Source: Mesobacterium_A hydrothermale (lineage in GTDB: Bacteria; Pseudomonadota; Alphaproteobacteria; Rhodobacterales; Rhodobacteraceae). From it: a stretch of 64,000 nucleotides of DNA. Numbering within the stretch: the stretch's first letter is position 1; the number at the start of each line of letters is the position of its first letter. Positions 32,401-42,300 of this stretch are shown here, piece by piece. The translations under genes and the position numbers were made by a program. Below the pieces are notes generated by a model that worked only from the letters and a program-made list of their open reading frames with translations, searched no databases and was not told where the DNA came from. Location: the NCBI RefSeq assembly GCF_035818635.1, contig NZ_JAYLLH010000017.1, positions 1 to 64,000 of the forward strand, read 5' to 3'.

Positions 32401-35342
32401 GACAGGTCAACCGGCTGCCCGGCGGTCTGATCGACCGCTCCAAGACCCTGCGCTTCCGTTTTGATGGCAAGGACTATGCGGGTCATCCCGGCGATACGCT
32501 CGCCTCGGCGCTGTTGGCCAATGGCGTGCGGTTGATGGGCCGGTCGTTCAAGTACCACCGCCCGCGCGGCCCGCTCACCGCCGGGTCGGAAGAGCCGAAC
32601 GCCCTGGTCGAATTGCGCAGCGGGGCGCGGCAGGAGCCCAACACGCGCGCCACGACCGCCGAGTTGTTCGAGGGGCTCGAGGCACGCTCGCAGAACCGCT
32701 GGCCCAGCCTCGCCTTCGACGCCATGGCGATCAATGACCGCCTGTCGCCGTCTTTGACGGCGGGGTTCTACTACAAGACCTTCATGTGGCCAGCGGCGTT
32801 CTGGGAAAGGCTTTACGAGCCGATCATTCGGCGCGCGGCGGGCCTTGGGTCGCTGTCGATGAAAGCAGACCCGGACAGCTACGACAAAGGCTATCGCCAT
32901 TGCGACGTGCTGGTCATCGGCGCAGGCCCCGCCGGATTGAGCGCGGCCTTGACCGCAGGGCGCGCCGGCAAGCACGTAATCCTTGCCGATGAGGATTTCG
33001 TCCTCGGCGGGCGGCTCAACAGCGAACGTCAAAGCATCGCCGAGCAGTCCATGCAGGACTGGGCCGCCGCCGCGGTGGCCGAACTCAGCAGCCTGCCCAA
33101 CGTGACTGTTATGGCGCGCACCACCGTGATCGGCGCGTTCGATCACGGCATCTACGGCGCGGTGGAGCGTGTGGCCGATCACTTGCCCGTGCCGCCCGAG
33201 GGTCTGCCGCGCCAGATCCTGTGGCGCATCACCGCCGACCGCACGATCCTGTGTGCGGGTGCCACCGAACGCCCCATCGCGTTCGAGAACAACGACCGCC
33301 CCGGCATCATGCTTGCCTCTGCGCTGCGTAGCTACGCCAACCGATGGGCCGCGACCCCCGCACGCAAGATCGCGGTGTTCACCAGCAATGATGACGGCCA
33401 CCGCACTGCGCGCGATCTTCACGCGTTGGGCGTGCGGATCGCCGCTGTCATCGACACCCGGGCCGAGGCGCCCGGATCGACCGATTTCAAGGTCATCGCG
33501 GGCGCGCAGGTCACGGACACGCGCGGGCGGCTTGGCCTGTCGTCGATCACCGTGCGGCACGGGGACGGGCGCGAATATGCGGTATTCTGCGACGCGCTTG
33601 GGGTTGCGGGCGGCTGGAACCCGAATGTGCATCTCACCTGCCACCAACGCAGCCGACCTGTATGGAACGCCGACCTCGCGGCTTTTGTGCCGGGCGCGGC
33701 GCTGCCACCGGGCATGGCGGTCGCTGGGGCGGCGGCGGGACTTTTCTCCACCCATCAGGCGCTGCAGTCTGGCGCCAGGACGGCGGCGGAGGCGCTGGAC
33801 CTGTCTTTCAACCCCTCAGAGGTGCCGCAGGCAGACGATACGCCGGTGGTGCAGACCCCGTTCTGGTTCGTGGAGGGCTGCAAACGTGCCTGGCTCGATC
33901 AGCAGAACGACGTGACGGTCAAGGATGTGGCGCTGAGCCATCAGGAAGGCTTTCGCTCGGTCGAGCACCTCAAGCGCTACACCACGCTGGGCATGGCGAC
34001 GGATCAGGGCAAGACGTCGAACATGGGCGGCCTTGCCATCATGGCCGAGCTTGCGGGCAAATCCATCCCCGAGGTCGGCACCACGATGTTCCGCCCGCCC
34101 TATACGCCCGTGGCCATCGGTGCGTTTGCAGGGCGCGAACGCGGCAAGGATTTCCGACCCACGCGGCTTACCCCCTCCCACCGCTGGGCGGAGGAGCGGG
34201 GCGCGGTCTTTGTCGAGGTCGGCAACTGGCTGCGTGCGCAGTACTTCCCCATCGCTGGCGAGACTCATTGGCGCCAAAGCGTCGATCGAGAGGTGACGCA
34301 AACCCGCAATGCCGTTGGTGTCTGCGATTGCACAACCTTGGGCAAGATAGATGTGCAGGGCAGCGATGCGGCGGCATTTCTGAACAAAGTCTACTGCAAC
34401 GGTTTTGCCAAGCTTGCGGTGGGCAAGACGCGCTATGGCCTGATGCTGCGTGAAGACGGTATCGCTTTGGATGATGGAACCGCAGCGCGCTTGGCCGAGG
34501 ATCATTTCGTCGTGACGACGACGACGGCGAATGCAGGCAAAGTCTTTCAGCACATGGAATTCGTGCGCCAATGCCTGTGCCCGGACTTGGATGTGCACCT
34601 TATCTCAACCACGGAGGGCTGGGCGCAATACGCCGTGGCGGGGCCAAAGTCGCGCGCGCTCTTGCGGAAGATTGTTGATCCCGGTTTTGACATATCCAAC
34701 GACGCCTTCCCGTTCATGGCCTGCGCCAACATCACCATTTGCGGAGGTCTGCGCGCGCGGCTTTTCCGCATCTCTTTTTCCGGTGAGTTGGCCTATGAAA
34801 TCGCCGTCCCCACGCCCTTTGGCGATGCTCTCATGCGGCGGCTGATGGAGGAGGGTGCGGAGTTTGGTGTCGTCCCCTACGGCACTGAAGCGCTTGGCGT
34901 GATGCGGATCGAAAAGGGGCACGCGGCAGGCAACGAGTTGAACGGCACAACCACCGCGCTGAACCTGGGGTTGGGGCGCATGGTCAGCAAGGCAAAGGAC
35001 AGCATCGGATCGAAGCTGTCGCAGCGCCCTGGCCTGGCGGCTGAAGACGGGCTGCGCGCAGTGGGGGTCAAGCCCGTCGATGCCGCGGCCAAGATCACCG
35101 CAGGAGGCCACTTGATGGCCGCGACCGGCCCCGTCGATGCCGCCCACGATCAGGGCTATGTGACATCGGCGGCCTACTCCCCGACGCTCGGCTCTATGAT
35201 CGGGCTTGCATTCTTGAAAAACGGCGCGGCGCGGCAAGGGGAGGTCATGCGCCTCGTGTCCCCGGTGACAGATCTGAGTGTGGAGGTGGAAATCTGCTCC
35301 CCGCACTTCATCGACCCAGAGGGGGAGCGTCTGCGTGCCTGA
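32397..35342 (+). CDS. soxA: Sarcosine oxidase subunit alpha
   Basis: The 981-residue protein has three regions. Residues 1-100 form a 2Fe-2S-like Fer2_4 domain (FRFDGKDYAGHPGDTLASALLANG, SFKYHRPRG) without obvious cluster cysteines. Residues 160-480 are an NAD/FAD-binding domain (VLVIGAGPAGLSAALTAGRAGKHVILADED). The C-terminal 370 residues are a GcvT folate-binding domain (VGVCDCTTLGKIDVQGSDAAAFLNKVYCNG, RIEKGH, AYSPTLGSMIGLAFL). It carries NAD+ and THF in the heterotetramer and converts the imine product to methylene-THF. It overlaps soxD by four bases and soxG by eight. Confidence 0.94.
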   Translation: MRQVNRLPGGLIDRSKTLRFRFDGKDYAGHPGDTLASALLANGVRLMGRSFKYHRPRGPLTAGSEEPNALVELRSGARQEPNTRATTAELFEGLEARSQNRWPSLAFDAMAINDRLSPSLTAGFYYKTFMWPAAFWERLYEPIIRRAAGLGSLSMKADPDSYDKGYRHCDVLVIGAGPAGLSAALTAGRAGKHVILADEDFVLGGRLNSERQSIAEQSMQDWAAAAVAELSSLPNVTVMARTTVIGAFDHGIYGAVERVADHLPVPPEGLPRQILWRITADRTILCAGATERPIAFENNDRPGIMLASALRSYANRWAATPARKIAVFTSNDDGHRTARDLHALGVRIAAVIDTRAEAPGSTDFKVIAGAQVTDTRGRLGLSSITVRHGDGREYAVFCDALGVAGGWNPNVHLTCHQRSRPVWNADLAAFVPGAALPPGMAVAGAAAGLFSTHQALQSGARTAAEALDLSFNPSEVPQADDTPVVQTPFWFVEGCKRAWLDQQNDVTVKDVALSHQEGFRSVEHLKRYTTLGMATDQGKTSNMGGLAIMAELAGKSIPEVGTTMFRPPYTPVAIGAFAGRERGKDFRPTRLTPSHRWAEERGAVFVEVGNWLRAQYFPIAGETHWRQSVDREVTQTRNAVGVCDCTTLGKIDVQGSDAAAFLNKVYCNGFAKLAVGKTRYGLMLREDGIALDDGTAARLAEDHFVVTTTTANAGKVFQHMEFVRQCLCPDLDVHLISTTEGWAQYAVAGPKSRALLRKIVDPGFDISNDAFPFMACANITICGGLRARLFRISFSGELAYEIAVPTPFGDALMRRLMEEGAEFGVVPYGTEALGVMRIEKGHAAGNELNGTTTALNLGLGRMVSKAKDSIGSKLSQRPGLAAEDGLRAVGVKPVDAAAKITAGGHLMAATGPVDAAHDQGYVTSAAYSPTLGSMIGLAFLKNGAARQGEVMRLVSPVTDLSVEVEICSPHFIDPEGERLRA

Positions 35343-35916
35343 CCTCACACCAATCACAGCCCTTGGCGGCAAGAGGCCCCAGGTCGACACGATCGGCGAT
35401 CTGACATGCACCGAGGTGCCACACCTAGGCATCTCCTCCGTCGCCGCGCGGATGGGACGGGAAGCGGATTGCCGACGCATCCTCGAAGCACTTCTCAGTG
35501 ACGCCGTGCCCGGCCCCAATGAGGTTCGCGGTGGCCCGTCTTGCACCGGTCTATGGCTCGGGCCGGAGCAATGGCTCCTTTTGGCGCCCACCCCCCCGGA
35601 GGAGGATTTCGCCGCCGTCTTACGTGAGCGCCTCACGCCCACAGCCAGTGTAACCGAGCAATCGGGCGCTTGGAGCTGTTTCGATATTGCGGGGCCCGGC
35701 GTATTGGCGTGTCTGGCACTCCTGGCCAATATTGATTTACGCCGGTTTGGCCCCCGCAATGGCACCCGGACGCGCATCCATGGCCTCGGTTGCTATGTCC
35801 TGCGTCTGACGGATGGGAACGGCGTAACAGTGTTGGGACCAAGTGCATCTGCGGTGACGTTGCATCACGCTATACGCGCGGCGATGCTGTCCGTGACGTG
35901 CGTGACGCGTGATTGA
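35335..35916 (+). CDS. soxG: Sarcosine oxidase subunit gamma
   Basis: The 193-residue protein is the small GcvT-like gamma subunit (GPSCTGLWLGPEQWLLLAP, TEQSGAWSCFDIAGPGVLACLALLANIDLRRF). The start is taken as GTG at 35335, which follows GGGGGAG and overlaps the end of soxA, as expected for soxBDAG operons. A start further upstream at 35278 would lie well inside soxA and has no ribosome site. It completes the sarcosine oxidase set and closes the betaine block. Confidence 0.88.
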   Translation: MPDLTPITALGGKRPQVDTIGDLTCTEVPHLGISSVAARMGREADCRRILEALLSDAVPGPNEVRGGPSCTGLWLGPEQWLLLAPTPPEEDFAAVLRERLTPTASVTEQSGAWSCFDIAGPGVLACLALLANIDLRRFGPRNGTRTRIHGLGCYVLRLTDGNGVTVLGPSASAVTLHHAIRAAMLSVTCVTRD

Positions 35917-36191
35917 GGGTTGGGTGTTCATTGGCAGCGCCAAAACTTGGCATGCGCGCCCGGTCAACGGTGACTTTTCGCGGGTCAGCCGTTTCATGTG
36001 CTCGTGGCACAGAGGGACGGCACGTCATGATCCAGCCTTCGATCCATGGGAAAGGGCATGGACATATACGTCGTAGACGTTTGATGCACGGTCCTGATCT
36101 GCCCCTCACACTGGTGCGTCCACGGGATAGCGTCCCACGTCCTTGAATACAGCCACCACGGCCATGTGCCTTTCCGTGGTCCCTATGGAGA

Positions 36192-36407
36192 ATCGGACCG
36201 AAGCCGTCGTGATCGTGATATGAGGCGGCCTGGGCAACTTGGACGTGCGGCCCGTCTGCACAGAATGGCTTTCGCACCTTTCAGGCGCCAAGGGTGGAAC
36301 AACGCCAATGGCCCGCTGAACGACGCGACCGACAACTCTACGCCGCAACCCGCGGCACTATGCTCTCAACCAACCGCAGAAATCGTGAGTTGCGAGCCCC
36401 CGCAACC
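36192..36407 (+). repeat. Right copy of the diverged ~210-bp direct repeat
   Basis: Counterpart of 19191-19401 in the same orientation. The 3' 40-base block is almost identical between copies while the 5' two thirds are clearly diverged, suggesting an old duplication or conserved element ends rather than a recent transposition. Confidence 0.75.
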
Positions 36408-36511
36408 AACGATACTTGCGATGCCTCCGCCGGTCCTGCCGCGGAGGTTTTTGCTTTTGTGGCCCCCGCGCGCCGGGATCGTCTGCTGCGCCCTCCCGCA
36501 ACCAACCTAAG

Positions 36512-36549
36512 ACAGGCCCGGCCCAAGTGGAAACACTGGTCGGGCCTGT
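36512..36549. terminator. Terminator-like hairpin before the second mprF
   Basis: ACAGGCCCGGCC pairs imperfectly with GGTCGGGCCTGT around a loop containing GGAAAC, followed by TTGCTT on the plus strand. It could end transcripts coming from the sox genes. Confidence 0.5.
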
Positions 36550-36625
36550 TTGCTTCAGGTGTTTGGCCCGCAGCCCATATCGACCGTGCAAGAGGCCACC
36601 AAGCCTGCCGAGCGTTTCCCCGGAT

Positions 36626-36640
36626 TTACAAATTCGTAAG
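36626..36640. promoter_or_regulatory. TTAC-N6-GTAAG motif upstream of mprF copy 2
   Basis: TTAC (36626-36629), AAATTC, GTAAG (36636-36640), 91 bases before the start at 36731. Spacing, spacer end (TTC) and distance to the start codon match the site in front of mprF copy 1 (95 bases). Confidence 0.6.
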
Positions 36641-36730
36641 ACTGCCGGTTTTCAGTGAATTGGCGTTTCATGTGGGGCAGGGCTTGCGTATCTGCGTTGT
36701 GGACAGACGCACAAACCACAGGTGCTTGGC

Positions 36731-39313
36731 ATGGCCAGAACGTTCCAGACAATTCGCAACGCAGCGCCGATCCTGTTGGGGACTGCGTTGTTCGGTCTGG
36801 GGTTGTCTGCGCTGTTCCACCTTCTGCGCCCGGTCAACCCGGCCGATATCGCGGCGCAGATTCGGGCTGTCCCGCCGGGGGTGTTGCTGTCGGCGCTTGG
36901 CGCGACCGCCTTTGGATATGCGGCGCTGGTGCTGTATGACTGGTACGGGCTTCGGTTCATCGGGCGCAAGCTGAGTTTCGGCGTGGTCGCCCTGGGTGGC
37001 TTTCTTGGATACGCCTTCGGCAATACCATCGGCGTAAGCGTCGTGTCCGGCGGGGCCATGCGTTACCGCATATATTCCGCGTCCGGCCTGAACGCGTTCG
37101 AAGTGGCGGCAGTTTCGGGCTACATCGCCCTGGCGCTGGGCACAGGGCTGACGCTGGTCGGGGTGGCTGCATTGGCCTTTCAGCCGGCGGCAATCGCCCC
37201 GTACCTGCCGTACTCGCCCGGATTGATTCGGACCATGGCGGCTGCAAGCGTCGCCAGTTTTGTCGCGTTGATCGTCTGGCTGTCATTCAGCCAACGCAGC
37301 CTCAGCCTGCGGGGACATGCGGTGCGGTTGCCGCCCCTGCCGGATCTGGCCGGGCAGCTTGTGGTGACCTTGATCGACGTTGCGACGGCAGCCTTTGCGC
37401 TGTGGATCCTGCTGCCCGCGGGCAAACCCGATTTTGCCAGCTTTCTGGCGATCTATGCCACGGCGACGGCGGTGGGCATCCTTAGCCATGTCCCCGGGGG
37501 GATCGGCGTGTTTGAAACCGTGGTGATCGGGGCTTTGCCTGCCTCTGTGTCGGTCGGCGATGCCGCGGCGGCGCTGCTGCTGTTCCGCCTAGTCTATTAC
37601 CTTGTACCGTTCACGCTTGCCTTCCTGTTGCTGGCGATGAACGAATCCCGGCTGGCCAGTGGACTGTGGTCGCGGGCGCTGGCAGGTGCGCCGGCCATGC
37701 GTCAGGCGCTGACGACGGTGCATGGGCTGTCACCCGGACTGGTCGCCGTGGCGGCCTTTGGGCTTGGGGCGTACCTTTTGCTGGTCACGATGCTTCCCAC
37801 TGTGCGCACGAATGCCATTGCCGACGGCGACCTTGTCGGTGCGTTGCTGCTGGAAGGCGGAACCATCGCGTCGGCGATTGCCGGTGTGGCGTTGTTGATT
37901 GTGTCGCACGGGCTGGCACGACGGGTTGCGTCGGCGTTCTGGTTTGCTCTTGGCGCGTTGCTGGCGGGCGCGCTGGCATCCCTGTTGAACGATTTCGGGG
38001 TCGAGAACGCCACGGTTCTGTTGTTTGGCGCGTTCACGCTGTTCCCGTTCCGCAACGCGTTCGACCGGCCCGGGCGCCTGACCGAAGGCGTTTTCGAGCC
38101 GCGCTGGTTCATGACCGTGCTTGGCGCGGCACTGGCCGCCGCGGCGTTTTTCTTCTTTGTGCATAAGGCGGTGCCGTATTCCAACGACCTGTGGTCAGAA
38201 TTCTCGCGCAGTTCCAATACGCCGCGCGCGCTGCGCGCGGGGATGGCAGCCACAGCTGTCTTGTTCTTCTTTGCCGTCTACCTGCTGACACGGCCAATGC
38301 GCCGCGTCTTGCCGGTCGATGCCGATGCTGCGACGCTGGCCACCGCTGCGCAATTGTGTGCCACCGGCGATGATCCGCAAGCCTGGTTGAGCCAGACCGG
38401 CGACAAGCGGTTCCTGTTTTCGGAAAATGGCCGGGCGTTCCTGATGTACGCGGTGCGCGGCGGGTCCTGGGTGGCGCTGGGGGATCCGGTTGGCGATCCG
38501 GCGGAATTCGAGGCGCTGGTGTGTTCGTTCGCCGATTGCGCAGCACAAGCCAACGCACGCCCGGTGTTTTACGAGGTCAGCGGTCGGAACCTTGCCTTGT
38601 GGGTGGAACTGGGACTGACGCTCAACAAGATCGGAGAGGAGGCGATCATCGACCTTGCGGGGTTCAGCCTGGCCGGCGGACGGTTCAAATCCATGCGCGC
38701 GGCACTGAACAAGCGAAACCGCGATGGGTATTCCGTCGCGATCCTTCCGGCACCGCATCCTGCGGCGCGGATCGACTGTCTGCGCCAGATCTCGGACGCC
38801 TGGCTTGGCGGCAAGACAGGACGGGAGAAAGGGTTTTCAGTAGGGCGGTTCGACGCGGACTATCTGAACCATTTCGACATTGCCGTGGTGCGTAAGGACG
38901 ATCGGATCGTCGCTTTTGCCAACATTCTGTCCGCAGCGGGCGGTCAGACGGTTTCTGTCGATCTGATGCGCTATCTGCCCGAGGAAGCCTCTGGCCAGAT
39001 GGAGTACATGTTCCTGAGCCTGATCGAGCATTTCAAAGCCGCTGGGGCCTGCGAATTCAGTCTGGGCAACGCGCCATTATCCGGCCTGTCGGAACGCGCG
39101 GTCGCGCGGTCGTGGAACCGGTTCGGGCGGTTGATCTATCGGCACGGCGGGGCATTCTACAATTTTGAAGGTTTGCGTGCCTTCAAGCAGAAGTTTCAGC
39201 CTGAATGGCGGCCACGCTATCTGGCCTTGCCACCGAACACATCCCCCATGCTGGCGATGGGAGACGTGGCCTTGCTGATCGCCGGCAACGCACGCGGCTT
39301 GATCGCCAAGTGA
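36731..39313 (+). CDS. mprF: MprF: phosphatidylglycerol lysyltransferase/flippase (copy 2)
   Basis: The 860-residue protein aligns with the copy at 8755 over its full length, at roughly 70 percent identity by eye, including flippase motifs (GGFLGYAFGNTIGVSVVSGG, SHVPGGIGVFE) and the transferase domain (SQTGDKRFLFSENG, WLGGKTGREKGFSVGRFD, SLGNAPLSGL). Codon use differs between the copies, so the duplication is old or one was acquired. ATG at 36731 is chosen by comparison with copy 1. A TTG nine bases upstream is the alternative. Unlike copy 1 it has no DedA-PAP2 partner: the next gene is the convergent RTX protein gene. Confidence 0.93.
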   Translation: MARTFQTIRNAAPILLGTALFGLGLSALFHLLRPVNPADIAAQIRAVPPGVLLSALGATAFGYAALVLYDWYGLRFIGRKLSFGVVALGGFLGYAFGNTIGVSVVSGGAMRYRIYSASGLNAFEVAAVSGYIALALGTGLTLVGVAALAFQPAAIAPYLPYSPGLIRTMAAASVASFVALIVWLSFSQRSLSLRGHAVRLPPLPDLAGQLVVTLIDVATAAFALWILLPAGKPDFASFLAIYATATAVGILSHVPGGIGVFETVVIGALPASVSVGDAAAALLLFRLVYYLVPFTLAFLLLAMNESRLASGLWSRALAGAPAMRQALTTVHGLSPGLVAVAAFGLGAYLLLVTMLPTVRTNAIADGDLVGALLLEGGTIASAIAGVALLIVSHGLARRVASAFWFALGALLAGALASLLNDFGVENATVLLFGAFTLFPFRNAFDRPGRLTEGVFEPRWFMTVLGAALAAAAFFFFVHKAVPYSNDLWSEFSRSSNTPRALRAGMAATAVLFFFAVYLLTRPMRRVLPVDADAATLATAAQLCATGDDPQAWLSQTGDKRFLFSENGRAFLMYAVRGGSWVALGDPVGDPAEFEALVCSFADCAAQANARPVFYEVSGRNLALWVELGLTLNKIGEEAIIDLAGFSLAGGRFKSMRAALNKRNRDGYSVAILPAPHPAARIDCLRQISDAWLGGKTGREKGFSVGRFDADYLNHFDIAVVRKDDRIVAFANILSAAGGQTVSVDLMRYLPEEASGQMEYMFLSLIEHFKAAGACEFSLGNAPLSGLSERAVARSWNRFGRLIYRHGGAFYNFEGLRAFKQKFQPEWRPRYLALPPNTSPMLAMGDVALLIAGNARGLIAK

Positions 39314-39319
39314 TCCGGG

Positions 39320-42300
39320 TCAGACAAACAGGTTCACATCATAGCCGGAAACCGTCGAAGCGGTGGCAAAGGCGAAGTAATCGACATCCTCGCCAATATG
39401 CGTGGTTTCCGCGTCCGCGCTGGTGTCCTCTTCAACCGACAAGGTCAGGCTGTTCATCGTTGCGCCGCTGCCGCGTGCCCAGGCCGGGTCCGCCCCGTTG
39501 AAGGTTGAGAGGCTTGCCACGAACTCTGCATCGTCCGACAGGCCCTGCGCCCATAGGGGGCCACCGCCGGTGTCGGTCACGTTCCCCACGCGGCCCGCGA
39601 TCCATTCGAAATCACCGATCTGCCCCGAACCCTGTTCGATGGCGATCCAGCCCACGGTTTCCAGTGCGTGCTTCCCTGCATTTTGCGCCTCTTCTTCTTG
39701 CAGCGCCAAGCGCACGCCGTTTACAGTCGCGTCGCGTTGTCGTGTCGTGACGAAGTCTGCGCCATTGTTGGTCTGAACCTGACTTAGGACGACAGGTGCC
39801 TCATCGAAGCTTGAGGTATAGGTCACGTCTGCAAAGCCTGCCGACGTCAACAGGCTTGTTTGGAATGTATCTGCCTGCAGACGTTTGCCATCTTCCAGAA
39901 CCCATGACCCAGATTCCACGACGACGAATGCCACGTCTTCGGCCGCGTGTATCCCGTCCTCGTTGCCTGGCTCCTGCAAGAAAATGGTCAACTGATTTCC
40001 CGCGACCTGAGTAATCCGAGCGGTCACAGGGGCTGCGCCATTTTCAGACATTACAAAGGCCATTGCGACCGGGTTTTCGTACGACCGCTGCAAAGTGACA
40101 GTGCTGGACGAATGCGCCAGAGACACACTGCCGGTCTCCATGACATGGCTTAGGGGCAGTGCTTCGACCACGTTGCTGCCTTCAAATGCAAAGTAGTCGA
40201 TCTGCTCAGGAGCAACATGCGAAGTTTCCGCATCTGAGCTGGTGTCTTCCTCGACCGACAGGGTGATCGAGCCTGGTGTGGTCGAACTGCCTCTGGCCCA
40301 GGCTGAGTCATTTCCATTCTTGCTGGTAAGGCCGGCGACATAGTCGACCGGCCCAGAGAAAGTGCCCGGAAGGGCAATGGTATGATCGGCATGTGTCACA
40401 CCGTTTGCATTGCCTGCAATCCAGTCGAACCCGCCTATACTTCCGGAACCTGCTTCAATCGCGAACCAACCGATGCTTTCGGTGGTGTGATACCCTGAGT
40501 TTCCGGCTTCCTCCTCCTCCATAGCCACGCTGAAGCTGTTTGCCGACGTGCGGTTCTGATGCGTCACGACGAAATCGACACCGTTGTAACTTTGCACCTG
40601 GCTCAGAACGACCGGGGGTGCGTCGAATGCAGTGGTAAACGCCACGTCTTCGAATCCAGAGGATGAGAGCTGGTTGCTATTGAATAGCCCGGCTTCGACA
40701 AGCGTGCCATCGGGCAGGACCCAATTGCCTGCTTCGATCACCACGTATGCCACGTCTTCCGCACCGTGGATCCCATCCTCGTTATTGGGTTCCTGCAGAA
40801 ACATCGTGAGTGTATCGCTTGCAACATCAGTGATCCGCACGTTGACAGGCTGAACACCGTTTTCGGACATGACGAATGCCAGCGCGACGGGGTTTTCAAA
40901 GGCGCGTTTCAGCGCGATTTGTTGACCATTGCTGGTCAGCGTGACGGTTCCTGTCTCAAGAATGGTTTGGCGTGCGACCTGAGCCAGCGTCCGGCTGCCA
41001 TCGAATGCCATAACGTTCGCCGTTTCCGCCCTGTTGTGCAGAGTTTCAGAATCGGAGCTGTCGTCTTCCTCCGCAGACAGCGAAACGCTGCTGTTGGTCG
41101 ATGCAGTCCCACGCGCCCAGACGGGATCTGCCCCTCGGAAAGAGGACAGGTTTGCAATGAAATCAACCGGGCTTTCATGAGCGACTGGCGTGTTCAATGT
41201 CGTGGTCGCGTCGGTGACCCCGCCCGCCTGCCAAGCGGAGAGCTGAAACCCTGCGATGTTACTTGTCCCGGCATCCAGCGCCACCCAGCCAAGGGTTTCG
41301 GTTGCGTGTACGCCGCCATTTCCGGCTTCTTCTTCCTGCATGGTCAACTCGAACCCATCTGAGTCCGATGCGCGTTGCCGGGTGGTCACGAAATCGCTGC
41401 CGTTGAAGCTTTGCACCTGGCTGAAAACGACAGGAGTCGCACCGAATTCGGTTGCAAACGTCACGCTTTCGAAACCGGACGGGGACAGTTTGTTGCTGTT
41501 CAGCAATCCCGCTTCCAACAGGCGCCCGTCGGGCAATTCCCAACTGCCTTCTTCGACGATCATATAAGCCACGCTTTCCACACCGTGGATGCCGTCTTCG
41601 TTGTTGGGTTCCTGCAAGAACATGGTCAATTGGTCGCCAGTCACGTCAGTGATCCGGGCGTTGACCGGCTGAACCCCGTTCTCTGTCATGACAAAAGCCA
41701 GCGCCACCGGGTTGTCATAACTGCGTTGCAGCGTGACGGTCAGCGCCGCATCGGTCATCGACACCACACCGGTTTCCCCGAAACTGCGATCCGCAATTGA
41801 CGCGGTTATGATTTCGTCATCGGCGAACCGGATGCGTTCGATCCCGGTCAGTTCGTCCAGCCCTTCGTCCCCGTTGGCTAGGTTCAGATCCTCGACAAAA
41901 ACAGTGCCCGACGCATCGCGCGACAGGGCAAATTCATCGCGCTTGCCGGAATAGACCACCAGATCGGCATCGGACCCGCCGTTCATCGTGTCGTTGCCCG
42001 CGCCGCCGCGCAGCGTGTCGTTGCCGGCATTGCCAAGCAGCAGGTCGTTGTCGATTCCCCCATCAAGAGAATCCGCCCCCGAACCGCCGCGCAGGGAATC
42101 CTCGCCCCGCTCGCCGCGCAGGGTACTGCCGTCGTCGCTGGCGGTGATGTCGTCGTCGGCGCGGGTACCGCGAAAAACCTCGATGCCGCGGATAAACCGC
42201 GAGCCGCCGTTGCCGGACCAGACCTCTGTTTCCAGGTTGACGGTGACGGCGTGGATTCCCTCTTGCGATATGTCGAGCGTGTCGATCCCTGTGCCGCCAT

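Larger units (their letters stand above)
35917..36725. other. 800-base gap carrying repeat, hairpin and regulatory motif
   Basis: I see no coding gene here. The region contains the right copy of the 210-bp repeat (36192-36407), a further CCCGCAACCAAC box at 36495-36506, a terminator-like hairpin at 36512-36549, and the TTAC-N6-GTAAG motif at 36626-36640 in front of the second mprF. Confidence 0.6.
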
